A program made the position numbers and the translations under genes. From assembly GCF_900113315.1 (NCBI RefSeq), contig NZ_FOZG01000001.1:496001-560000 (forward strand): a stretch of DNA of 64,000 nucleotides, written 5' to 3'. The first letter of the stretch is position 1, and each line of letters opens with the position of its first letter. This document shows, one piece after another, positions 25,868 to 34,234 of this stretch. Origin of the DNA: Sphingomonas jatrophae (GTDB lineage: Bacteria > Pseudomonadota > Alphaproteobacteria > Sphingomonadales > Sphingomonadaceae). The notes under the pieces are model-generated. The model searched no databases. It was given only the letters and a program-made list of their open reading frames with translations, and was not told where the DNA came from.

Positions 25868-28800
25868 GTGCACATCATCAACCAGTTCGAAGTTGCCCTT
25901 GACAGCGGCCAAGACGGTACGGCTTCGCGCCTCGTTGGGCTTGATAATGGCAATTACGCCGTGGTGTGGCAGGACGGTGCGACTATCCAAGCGCGGATCG
26001 TCGATGCGAATGGGCGACCGATCCTAGGGGAACCGGTCGAGCGCGTTATAACGGTAGCAACCAATGCGAGCGGAGCTACGATCGCGTCGGTAGTGGGCGG
26101 CGGCTTCATCATCGCCTGGGATCAGGACGGTGCGGGCGTACGCGCGCAGACTTACAATTACATCGGCCTGCCGGTTGGTGAAACTGTCAAGCTGCCAGGC
26201 GCAGCGGGCGAGCGGACGTTCGATGCTGCCATCAGCAGGGATCATGCCGGCCACGTGCTCATCTATCAGGAGACAGAAGAGGCCGGCCGGTTTTCACTTC
26301 TGAAAGCGCAAGTTATCGGGACCAACGGCACGCTGTTGGAGAACCGAACACTGGTGCCGCTCTCGCAGACGATCGACAATACGACCGTATATGGCCCCGT
26401 CCTCTCTGCGGTGGAGAGCGTCGGCACCGGCTACGCCGTCGCATGGCACGGCAACATCATCAATCAGCCACTCACCCGACTGGATTATGTCCAGACCTTC
26501 ACGGATACCGGCGCCGCTACCTCTCCACTCAGGATCGACTTCAAGGCAGCGGACATCGCGGCATTGGCAGACGGCAGTTATGTGGTTGTCGGAACTGCAC
26601 TGGATACGCCTGACAGCGCTGCCGATCACAACGTCGTCGCACAACGCTTCAGCGGCGCGACCGGGCAAGCGCTGGGCGAGCGGGTGATTGTCAACACGCG
26701 CACTGCGGGGTCGCAGAACGCTCCTTCCGTGACCGCTCTGACGGACGGAAGCGGCGGCTTTGTCGTCGCGTGGAGCGACGACAACCTGGGCCAAGCGCAG
26801 ACCTTCGATGCAGACATGGGCAAGGTTGGCGGTGAATTCCGGGTGACGAGCAGAGGGGGAGTGTCCGACATCGCCGCGGATGCGCTTGGCGGATTCATGG
26901 CCGTCTGGAATGGCAAAGATCCGTTGCTCAACGAAGATCGTGAGGGACTGCGGGGTCAGACTTACCGGCCCGCGCCGGCGATCACCAACGGTGCCGATGT
27001 GCTGACCACGCAGCGCGAGACTGACGATGTGATCAACGCGCTGGGCGGCAGTGACACGATCTTTGCCAGCAGCGGCGTGGACCGGATCGACGGCGGCGCA
27101 GGCAACGATGTGCTGCGCATCGTGCTGGGAGATCGCAACCTGTTCGACACCTCGACCCCCGGCGGCGTCTATCAATTCAGGAACGGGGCGTTCATCAACT
27201 CGGACAGCACGAAGATCGACACCAGCTTCGTGAACGTCGAGCGGCTGGTGATCGACTTCCGTGGCGAACGTGCTGAGGGCAATCAGGTAGATGCTCTCGC
27301 GGCACCCACTGGCGTGCAGCTGACACTTGTGATGGGCGACGGCTATGATCAGATCCGCGGCAGCGCTGGTAACGACCTTGTCTATATGGGTCTAGGCGGC
27401 GGGACTTTCGACGGCCAGCAGGGCAACAATCAGGTTGTCGTTTCCATATCGGCCGTGGGCGGAACGGCAACGGTGAGTAACCAAGATGGCAATGCGGTCG
27501 TCACGCAGGCAGGTGTCGCCACCACTGTCTGGGATGTGGATGAGCTGGTTGTCGGCGATTATGGGGATACATTCGGCCACGTCATCGACGCATCTGCAAT
27601 CAACACGGACGATCCTGGGGTCTATGTCAACTTCTTGATCCTGGCCGATGGTCGCGGCAACGACACCTTGATAGGCGGTCGAGGTGCTGACATCTTTGCC
27701 GGCATCAACAGTTCGAGCGGTCGTGACACTTACACCGGCGGCGGCGGTGCCGACTTATATGACTTCACCTTCGCCGTCGCGGGCCTCGATGGTACGACAA
27801 TCACCGACTTCGATCTCGACGATACCATCGACCTTGGCGCAAACACTGCGGAGCTGAACACCGACGGCGTGCTTGCGGATCGGTTCATCGGCACTGCGGC
27901 GTTCACGGGAGTTGCCGGCGAATATCGCTTCGAGGCGGGCGGCGGACAAACGCTGGTGCAGGTGGACACGAATGGTGATCGTGTCGCCGACGGCACGCTG
28001 ACCATCGCGAACGGCGTCTTTCAGCTCACGGCCGTGACGGATGATTATGGGTCGAACAATGCACTGCGCGCTGTGGCGAACAGCGCCTATGCTCCGATCG
28101 ACGGTGCTTACCGTGCTCTTGGCGGTCGGCCGGCGAGCAGTAGCGATCTGGCTTATTGGACGAGTGCGCTCGCTTCTGGTGCTACGATCGCTGACGTTCG
28201 TTCGGCGATCATCAACGATGCATTGGGGGCTCAAGCGATCGCCTCGGTCTACCAGCAAGGCCTCGGTCGCATGCCGAGCGATGGCGAAATCGCTTACTGG
28301 CGGAACGCATTCCTGTCCGGTTCCGACCTTTCCACACTGCGGGAAGCAGTCGCTGGCGCGGCCGTCGAGCAAGCGCGTGTCGACCGGTCGATTGACGCTC
28401 TCTACCAGGCATTTGGCGGTCAGCATGCGAGCGCGAGCGACCTCAGCTACTGGCGCGGGCAGCTAGCGTCGGGCACAACGCTCGATGGTGTGCGGAACGC
28501 CATCGTCGACGATCAGCTTGGCGCACTGGGGATTGCTGAGGATTATCGTGATTTCCTCGCCAGAGATCCTTTAGCCGAAGAAATCGCCTACTGGCGCGGG
28601 GCATACAAGGCAGGCACGCCGGCAGCCGCGCTCAATGCCGCCATCCTCGACTCGGACGAGGGCGTGGCGCGCGCCGACATGGGTGTCGACGTGCTCTATC
28701 GTGACTTCGGCGGGCGGGCGGCTAGGGCGGCCGAGCTGGACGTATGGCGCGGCGCTATCCGTAACGGCGCCAACCTCGACGATATCCGCGACGTCATCGT

Positions 28801-29386
28801 CGAGGATGCTCTAGGCGCGCAGGCGATCAATACGACCTATCGCACCTATATGGGGCGGACCGCCACAAACGGTGAGATCGAGGTTTGGCAGGATCTGTTC
28901 AAGGCGGACGCGCCGGCCGCTTCGTTGCGCCAAGCGATCCTCGGCACGGAAGAAGGCGCGCAGCACAGCGCCGGCACCATCCGCTCGATGTACGAGGATT
29001 ATTTCGGGCGTGCCGCGGAGGCGAGCGAAGTAGCTGTTTGGCTTGACATGTTCCGCAACGGCGTCGTGCCGGACACGTTGCTCGACACCTTGTTTACCCA
29101 TCCGGACGCACGCGGCCAGGTAACGACACTCACTGCACAGGTTGGGGCAGAGACCCTGACGCTCGGCAAAAACGATCTGTACGCGGTCAATGGCTTCAAC
29201 CCCGCGGAAGACACGCTCGACCTGCGCAGTTGGGGGTATTCCGGCGTGAATCCGCTCGCTGACGCGCGCGAGATTGTTTCACTTTCCGGGCGGACCGATG
29301 TGTTGCTCGGGACGGACCCGGATCATCAAATCCTGCTGACCGGACTGAGTCTGTCGCTGCTCTCGACCTCGGACTTTCTGGTGTAA
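25868..29386 (+). CDS. RTX/DUF4214 repeat protein 2, probable type I secretion substrate
   Basis: 1,172-aa paralog of protein 1. Residues about 1-375 are beta-propeller-like repeats (LDNGNYAVVWQDG, VGGGFIIAWDQDG, LTDGSGGFVVAWSDD). RTX motifs are fewer (GGSDTIFASSGVDRIDGG; GRGNDTLIGGRGADIF; TYTGGGGADLYDF) at about 378-420 and 595-640. Seven DUF4214 units occupy about 741-1080. The C-terminal block (LYAVNGFNPAEDTLDLRSWG ... LLSTSDFLV) matches protein 1. GTG 25868 is chosen because GGGAG (25856-25860) lies 7 nt upstream; the GTG at 25847 lacks a site. Likely exported and calcium-dependent, perhaps a surface or biofilm protein (inference). Confidence 0.85.
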   Translation: MHIINQFEVALDSGQDGTASRLVGLDNGNYAVVWQDGATIQARIVDANGRPILGEPVERVITVATNASGATIASVVGGGFIIAWDQDGAGVRAQTYNYIGLPVGETVKLPGAAGERTFDAAISRDHAGHVLIYQETEEAGRFSLLKAQVIGTNGTLLENRTLVPLSQTIDNTTVYGPVLSAVESVGTGYAVAWHGNIINQPLTRLDYVQTFTDTGAATSPLRIDFKAADIAALADGSYVVVGTALDTPDSAADHNVVAQRFSGATGQALGERVIVNTRTAGSQNAPSVTALTDGSGGFVVAWSDDNLGQAQTFDADMGKVGGEFRVTSRGGVSDIAADALGGFMAVWNGKDPLLNEDREGLRGQTYRPAPAITNGADVLTTQRETDDVINALGGSDTIFASSGVDRIDGGAGNDVLRIVLGDRNLFDTSTPGGVYQFRNGAFINSDSTKIDTSFVNVERLVIDFRGERAEGNQVDALAAPTGVQLTLVMGDGYDQIRGSAGNDLVYMGLGGGTFDGQQGNNQVVVSISAVGGTATVSNQDGNAVVTQAGVATTVWDVDELVVGDYGDTFGHVIDASAINTDDPGVYVNFLILADGRGNDTLIGGRGADIFAGINSSSGRDTYTGGGGADLYDFTFAVAGLDGTTITDFDLDDTIDLGANTAELNTDGVLADRFIGTAAFTGVAGEYRFEAGGGQTLVQVDTNGDRVADGTLTIANGVFQLTAVTDDYGSNNALRAVANSAYAPIDGAYRALGGRPASSSDLAYWTSALASGATIADVRSAIINDALGAQAIASVYQQGLGRMPSDGEIAYWRNAFLSGSDLSTLREAVAGAAVEQARVDRSIDALYQAFGGQHASASDLSYWRGQLASGTTLDGVRNAIVDDQLGALGIAEDYRDFLARDPLAEEIAYWRGAYKAGTPAAALNAAILDSDEGVARADMGVDVLYRDFGGRAARAAELDVWRGAIRNGANLDDIRDVIVEDALGAQAINTTYRTYMGRTATNGEIEVWQDLFKADAPAASLRQAILGTEEGAQHSAGTIRSMYEDYFGRAAEASEVAVWLDMFRNGVVPDTLLDTLFTHPDARGQVTTLTAQVGAETLTLGKNDLYAVNGFNPAEDTLDLRSWGYSGVNPLADAREIVSLSGRTDVLLGTDPDHQILLTGLSLSLLSTSDFLV

Positions 29387-29723
29387 GCGAGACAGCGGGT
29401 GCGCGGCGACGCAGCCATTGCGGTCGCCGTCTGTTGCGCACTCGCCTCTACTTAGCCGACGGGGTCACCCCGGGTGCCGCCCGACGATCCGGCGAGTCGC
29501 TGTCGTCACGGTTGGTCGGCTGAGCGGGTCATCCCGCACCCCGAGCGGGTGATCTCAGATAGAATGGTGAAGCGCTTGGTTCGGAAGCCATGCTATTGCT
29601 GAAGTTGGAGGCTCACCCCACCGCTGGCTACTACCGGCCACACCCCTGAAATGGGTCGACTGGGAGAACGCTTCGCTTACGTTCCCAAATGCCTAGCCTC
29701 ACCAAGCACTTAGCTTGGCAGGC
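29387..29723. other. Intergenic region between RTX gene 2 and tRNA-Asn
   Basis: 337 bp without a gene. Inverted repeats include GGCGAC/GTCGCC (29405-29410 with 29423-29428) and GCGGG/CCCGC (29524-29528 with 29533-29537), possible terminators for the RTX gene, and a CCAAGC/GCTTGG stem (29702-29707 with 29713-29718) just past the tRNA 3' end. I see no integrase, attachment-site duplication or insertion sequence. Confidence 0.4.
29702..29718 (-). terminator. Possible terminator hairpin of tRNA-Asn
   Basis: CCAAGC (29702-29707) pairs with GCTTGG (29713-29718) over a 5-nt loop, 6 nt beyond the encoded CCA of the minus-strand tRNA. No T-run follows. Confidence 0.35.
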
Positions 29724-29798
29724 TGGCTCCCCGGGCAGGATTCGAACCTGCGACCATTCGATTAACAGTCGAATGCTCTACCGCTGAGCTACCGAGGA
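29724..29798 (-). tRNA. tRNA-Asn (anticodon GTT)
   Basis: 75 nt including encoded CCA. The acceptor stem TCCTCGG pairs with CCGGGGA (one G-T). The D-arm is GCTC..GAGC; the anticodon arm is TTCGA-CTGTTAA-TCGAA with GTT (complement of 29764-29766); the T-arm is GCAGG-TTCGAAT-CCTGC; the discriminator base is G. Its 3' end points toward the RTX genes, the orientation often used by integrating elements, but no duplicate of the 3' end is seen. Confidence 0.96.
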
Positions 29799-29876
29799 AC
29801 GCCGTGTCGCCGAAGCGAGGCGCGCCTATGCCGCCCTTCGCCGCCGGATGCAAGCGGGACGGTAAACCTTTTTCAC

Positions 29877-30665
29877 TCAAACGGCGAATTGCTCCATCGC
29901 GATGCGATCGTCGAGCGCGTGTTCGGGATCGAACATCAAGGTGAGCTGGGTGGAGCGGTCGATCGCGACGCTGACGGTGGCGACATCGCGAACCTCGCGC
30001 TGGTCCGCCACGGCGGAAACCGGGCGCTTCACCGGCTCCAGCACACGGAAGCTGATCCGCGTCCGCTCGGGCAGGATAGCGCCGCGCCAGCGGCGGGGCC
30101 GGAAGGGACTGATCGGGGTGAGCGCCAGCATCTCGGAGCCGAGCGGCAGGATGGGCCCGTGCGCGGAAAGATTGTAGGCGGTGGAGCCCGCAGGCGTGGC
30201 GACGAGGATTCCGTCGCACACCAGCTCCGCCAGCACGACGCGCTTGTTGACGCAGACTTCCAGTTTCGCCGTCTCACGCGTCTCGCGCAGCAGGCTGACC
30301 TCGTTGATCGCGGGATGCTCGATCTTCTCGCCGCCGACGGTTTCGACCTCCATGCGCAGCGGCGACACGGTGAAGCGCCGCGCGCGGGCGATGCGGAGTT
30401 CCAGCAGGTCGGGCGACCATTCGTTCATCAGGAAGCCGACGGTGCCGAGGTTCATGCCGTAGATGGGCAGGATGCGGCGGCGATCGAGCATCTGGTGGAG
30501 CGTCTGGAGCAGGAAGCCGTCGCCGCCGAGGACGACGACGATGTCCGCCTGCGCGATATCGACCCATTCGTGGCGCTGGCGCAGCTCGGTCGCGGCGCTT
30601 TGCGCAGCCGGCGTGGGCGAGGCCACGAGCGCGAGCCGGATTTCACCGGCATCGAGATTGCTCAT
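29877..30665 (-). CDS. nadK: NAD kinase
   Basis: 262-aa enzyme that phosphorylates NAD to NADP. The signature GGDG is at residues 47-50 (VVVLGGDGFLL), followed by YGMNLGTVGFLMN, the NE motif in AINEVSLLRE (about 120) and LVATPAGSTAYNLSAHGPILPLGS, all diagnostic. The start overlaps the moaA stop by 4 bp (ATGA at 30662-30665), so the two are co-translated although their pathways differ. Confidence 0.95.
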   Translation of the reverse strand: MSNLDAGEIRLALVASPTPAAQSAATELRQRHEWVDIAQADIVVVLGGDGFLLQTLHQMLDRRRILPIYGMNLGTVGFLMNEWSPDLLELRIARARRFTVSPLRMEVETVGGEKIEHPAINEVSLLRETRETAKLEVCVNKRVVLAELVCDGILVATPAGSTAYNLSAHGPILPLGSEMLALTPISPFRPRRWRGAILPERTRISFRVLEPVKRPVSAVADQREVRDVATVSVAIDRSTQLTLMFDPEHALDDRIAMEQFAV

Positions 30666-31663
30666 CCGCCGGTGACGCTCATGTGACGGCTGACCGCGGG
30701 TGCCGCATCGCGCGTGTCGATGCGGAAATCGTGGCGGAGCGGCTTCACCGCCATCGCACTGTCGAGCAGTGCATCGAGCGCAGGGCGGCCGCCGCTGCGC
30801 AGCGCCGCCTTGAGGTCCACCTGCTCATCATGGCCCAGGCAGAGGTAGAGCGTGCCCGAGGCGCTGACGCGGACGCGGTTGCAGGTGGCGCAGAAGTTGC
30901 CGGTGAGCGGCGTGATGAGGCCGAGCTTCGCGCCAAGCTCCTCCACCCGCCAGTAGCGGGCGGGGCCGCCGCTCGTCTCCGCCAGCGGGGTCAGCGTGTA
31001 TCGTGCGGCGAGAGCGGCCTGCACGCGGTCGAGCGGCAGATAGCGGTCGGTGCGATCCTCCTCGACGAGGCCGAGCGGCATCGTCTCGATGATCGTCAGG
31101 TCGAAGCTTTCGCTTGCGCACCAGCGGAGCATCGGCTCGATCTCGTCCTCGTTCAGCCCGGCGAGCGCGACCATGTTGATCTTGACGCGCAGACCCGCGG
31201 CCTTCGCGGCGGCCATGCCGTCGAGCACCTTGTCGACATCGCCCCAGCGGGTGACGTGGCGGAAGCGATCGGGATCGCGGCTGTCGAGGCTGACGTTGAT
31301 CCGCCGCACGCCTGCATCGAACAAGGACGGTGCGTAGCGATCCAGATTGGTGGCGTTGGTGGTGAGCGTGAGTTCGTCCAGACCATCGCCCAGCCGGCGG
31401 CCGATGCTGCGCGCGAGCAGATCGACGCCGCGACGGACGAGCGGTTCGCCACCGGTCAGGCGGATCTTGGTGACGCCGCGATCGATGAACGCGTCGGCGA
31501 CCTCGGCCAACTCCTCAATCGACAGGACCTGCTCACGCGGCAGGAAGGTCATCGCCTCGGCCATGCAATAGCGGCAGCGAAGGTCGCACCGATCCGTCAC
31601 CGACAGGCGGAGATAGGTGATCCGGCGCCCGAAAGCGTCGATCAGGGGGGCGGCAGCGGCCAT
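30662..31663 (-). CDS. moaA: GTP 3',8-cyclase MoaA
   Basis: 333-aa radical SAM enzyme that starts molybdenum cofactor synthesis by rearranging GTP. The SAM-binding cluster is C26-x3-C30-x2-C33 (CDLRCRYC). The second, C-terminal cluster is CxxCx13C in NFCATCNRVRVSASGTLYLC. The protein ends in a Gly-Gly pair (SVTGG), as active MoaA does. The start MAAAAPLIDAFGR at 31663 gives the normal length; the much longer open frame upstream overlaps the divergent EAL gene. modAB, the molybdate uptake genes, are 10 kb away. Confidence 0.95.
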   Translation of the reverse strand: MAAAAPLIDAFGRRITYLRLSVTDRCDLRCRYCMAEAMTFLPREQVLSIEELAEVADAFIDRGVTKIRLTGGEPLVRRGVDLLARSIGRRLGDGLDELTLTTNATNLDRYAPSLFDAGVRRINVSLDSRDPDRFRHVTRWGDVDKVLDGMAAAKAAGLRVKINMVALAGLNEDEIEPMLRWCASESFDLTIIETMPLGLVEEDRTDRYLPLDRVQAALAARYTLTPLAETSGGPARYWRVEELGAKLGLITPLTGNFCATCNRVRVSASGTLYLCLGHDEQVDLKAALRSGGRPALDALLDSAMAVKPLRHDFRIDTRDAAPAVSRHMSVTGG

Positions 31664-31761
31664 CGTCCCGAGAGCTAGTGTGCCCGGCCTGCCGCCGCAA
31701 GCGCGCTTCGGATCAGACGGAGGCTTGCCAGCGTGCGGCGGCCCCGCTCTACACAGGTGGA

Positions 31762-33798
31762 ATGATCCGCGCCGATGCGCCTTCCTCCCGCGGCACGCCG
31801 CTGTTCGTGCTGTCGTTCGGCGCGCGCGACGCGCTGGCGCATGCGGCGGCGCGTGGCGGCTGGCGCACGGTGGCGGCGCGGCGGCGCGAGCAGGTGGAGC
31901 GGCGGTATCTGGCCAGTGGCGCGGCGATCGCGGTGGTCGACCTGCGCGGCGCCATCGTCGAGGGGCTGGAGGCGCTGCGGCGGCTGGCGCCGTTGGCAGC
32001 GGCGCATGGCGGCGTGCTGCTGGCGCTGACCGACGCGGGCGATCAGGCCCGCCTGTCCGACGTGGTGGATGCGGGAGCGACCCTGTTCCTTTCCGACCCG
32101 TTTGACGACGACGCGCTGGCGCAGGCGCTGCGGCTGGCGCAGCGACTGGTGGAGCGGCTGGCCGGCGGGCGCGAGCCCGTGCGCACCACGCTGATCGCGG
32201 CCGAGGCACAAGGCTGGCGCTGGAAGCCGGGTGCCCGCGCGGTGAGGCTGAGCCCGGCGCTGGGCGAGCGGCTGGGGCTGACGGGCGAGGAGGTGCCGCT
32301 CGGCACGCTGCTGCGGCGCATGGGGCGGCCGGGGCGCCGTGCGGCGCGCGAGACGGTGCGCCGCCTGCTCGTCACCGGGCGGCATGGCGCCTTCGCTCAT
32401 GATGGCGAGACGGGTGACCGGATCGTCCACCATCTCGACCTGGACGAGAGCGTGGGCGAGGTGGCCGGCTGGATCGAGGATCTCGACGTCGATGCGGTGC
32501 CGAGCCGCCCGCCGGCCCGCGATCCTTTGACCGGCCTCGCCAATGCGGCGGCGGCGGAGGCGTGGGCGGCGGCACGGCTGGCGGAGGGAAGCGGCTGCGT
32601 GCTGCTGATGCTGTCGGTCAGCCGGTTCGACATGATCAATGCGGCATTCGGGCGCGAGGCGGGGGATGCCCTGCTGCAGGGCGTGGCGCGGCGCATTGTG
32701 CGGTTGGCGGGGCGGGCGGCGCGCGAGCGGCTGGTCGCGCGATTGGCGGGGGCGGATTATCTGATCGGGCTGGCCGCGCCGGCGAGTGCGGAGGAGGCCG
32801 AGTTCCTCGCCGCACGGCTGACCGAAGCGATCGCGCAGCCGTTCGTCGCGCAGGATCATCTGGTGACGCTGAGCGCACGCATCGGCATCGCGGCGGCGGG
32901 CGCGGACGAGCGCGATGCGCCTGCCTTGCTGCGGCGGGCTGCCTCCGCCCTCGCCGAGGCGCGGGCGGGCGATACGGCGGTGGCGATCCGTGATGGCGCG
33001 AGTGCTGCGGCGGCCGAGCGCGATCGACGGCTGGAAGTGGACCTTCGTCGTGCGCTGGACGCGGACGAGATCACCATCCTGTTCCAGCCGCAGGTGGAGG
33101 TGACGCGCGGGCGCATCGTCGGCGCCGAAGCGCTGGCGCGCTGGCACCATCCGCGCCTGGGCATGCTGGGCGCGGCCGAGCTGTTTGCGGCAGCGTCCCG
33201 CTCCGACTATCTCCTCGAACTGTCCGCCCATGTGCAGCGGCGCGCGGTGGAGGAGGCGGCGCGCTGGCCCAAGCGGCTGGACGGCTGCCGCATCGCCATC
33301 AACGTCGCGGCGGAGGATATGGCGCAGCCGGGCTTTGCCGACCGCTTCGCGGCGATGGTGGATGCGGGTGGGCTGGACCGGGGCCGCGTGACGCTGGAGA
33401 TTACCGAGACGGGGCTGATCGAGGATCTCGGCCGCGCGGCGACTTTGCTGGCGGCGCTGCGGGCGCAGGGCTTCCGCGTGGCGCTCGATGATTTCGGGAC
33501 GGGTTATTCCAGCCTGGCCTATCTGAAGGCCCTGCCGCTCGACTACCTCAAGATCGACAAAAGGCTGTCGGACGACATCGTCGGCTCCGCGCGGGACCGG
33601 GTGGTGGTGCGCTCCGTCATCGACATGGCGCGCTCGCTGGGCCTCACGGTGATCGCCGAGGGCGTGGAGACGGAGCCGCAGCTGGCCTTGCTGGCGGCGG
33701 AGGGCTGCACCTTGTATCAGGGGTATCTGTGCGCGCCGCCGCTCGGCTCCGCCGCCTTTGCGCGGCTGGTGGCACGCGCGGGGACGGAACGGGCATGA
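31762..33798 (+). CDS. EAL-domain c-di-GMP phosphodiesterase with degenerate GGDEF domain
   Basis: 678 aa. Residues about 10-120 resemble a receiver-like fold without a clear phospho-acceptor. A linker with PAS-like length follows. The GGDEF domain (about 252-410, starting RDPLTGLANA) has GADYL near residue 330 in place of GGDEF, so it is probably not a cyclase. The EAL domain (about 425-670) keeps EALARW, INVAAED, EITETGLIED, DDFGTGYSSLAYLKALPLDYLKIDK, IAEGVET and QGYLCAPP, so phosphodiesterase activity is likely. The degenerate GGDEF may bind GTP as a regulator. ATG 31762 follows AGGTGG. It is divergent from moaA. Confidence 0.88.
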   Translation: MIRADAPSSRGTPLFVLSFGARDALAHAAARGGWRTVAARRREQVERRYLASGAAIAVVDLRGAIVEGLEALRRLAPLAAAHGGVLLALTDAGDQARLSDVVDAGATLFLSDPFDDDALAQALRLAQRLVERLAGGREPVRTTLIAAEAQGWRWKPGARAVRLSPALGERLGLTGEEVPLGTLLRRMGRPGRRAARETVRRLLVTGRHGAFAHDGETGDRIVHHLDLDESVGEVAGWIEDLDVDAVPSRPPARDPLTGLANAAAAEAWAAARLAEGSGCVLLMLSVSRFDMINAAFGREAGDALLQGVARRIVRLAGRAARERLVARLAGADYLIGLAAPASAEEAEFLAARLTEAIAQPFVAQDHLVTLSARIGIAAAGADERDAPALLRRAASALAEARAGDTAVAIRDGASAAAAERDRRLEVDLRRALDADEITILFQPQVEVTRGRIVGAEALARWHHPRLGMLGAAELFAAASRSDYLLELSAHVQRRAVEEAARWPKRLDGCRIAINVAAEDMAQPGFADRFAAMVDAGGLDRGRVTLEITETGLIEDLGRAATLLAALRAQGFRVALDDFGTGYSSLAYLKALPLDYLKIDKRLSDDIVGSARDRVVVRSVIDMARSLGLTVIAEGVETEPQLALLAAEGCTLYQGYLCAPPLGSAAFARLVARAGTERA

Positions 33799-33811
33799 CG
33801 GGGGATCAGGC

Positions 33812-34234
33812 ATGACGGTCGACCGGATGAACCTGACGGGCGCCTGGTTCGGCAGCTTCTCCTATCTCGGCACGACGCAGGCCGACGTGAGCTTCATCGC
33901 GACGATCGAGGAGGTGGCGGGCCTCGTCACCGGCGAGACGAGCGAGCATACCGACGTGGCGGGGCTGCAGGTGGAGCTGAAGGCGATCCTGCGTGGATCG
34001 CGCGAGGGCGCCGACGTGTCCTTCATCAAGGCCTATGACGGCGCCGGCATGGCGGCGCATGCGGTGGAGTATCGCGGCACGCTGTCGGACGACGGCAAGC
34101 GGGTGAGCGGCGCGTGGGAGATGGAAGGCGTAATGGGCGGCTTCGAGATGCACCGCGAGATCGTCGATGTGGCGGCGGAAGAGGTGCTGGAGGCGGAGGC
34201 GCCGCTGGAGTTCGAGGGCCTGCTGGAGCGCTAA
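33812..34234 (+). CDS. Hypothetical protein, beta-rich
   Basis: 140-aa protein of unknown function, MTVDRMNLTGAWFGSFSYLG. It is predicted to be mostly beta strands (TQADVSFIATIEEV, LVTGETSEHTD, VEYRGTLSDDGKRVSGAWEM), a pattern like small calycin or avidin-like barrels, and ends in an acidic helix. There is no signal peptide. It is 13 bp after the EAL gene and probably co-transcribed; a link to c-di-GMP signalling is only positional. Its stop overlaps that of the convergent glycosyltransferase gene by 4 bp. Confidence 0.65.
   Translation: MTVDRMNLTGAWFGSFSYLGTTQADVSFIATIEEVAGLVTGETSEHTDVAGLQVELKAILRGSREGADVSFIKAYDGAGMAAHAVEYRGTLSDDGKRVSGAWEMEGVMGGFEMHREIVDVAAEEVLEAEAPLEFEGLLER

Noticed and set aside
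29724-29798. tRNA-Asn as an active attachment site
   Set aside because: No duplicated 3' end of the tRNA and no integrase found in the window.
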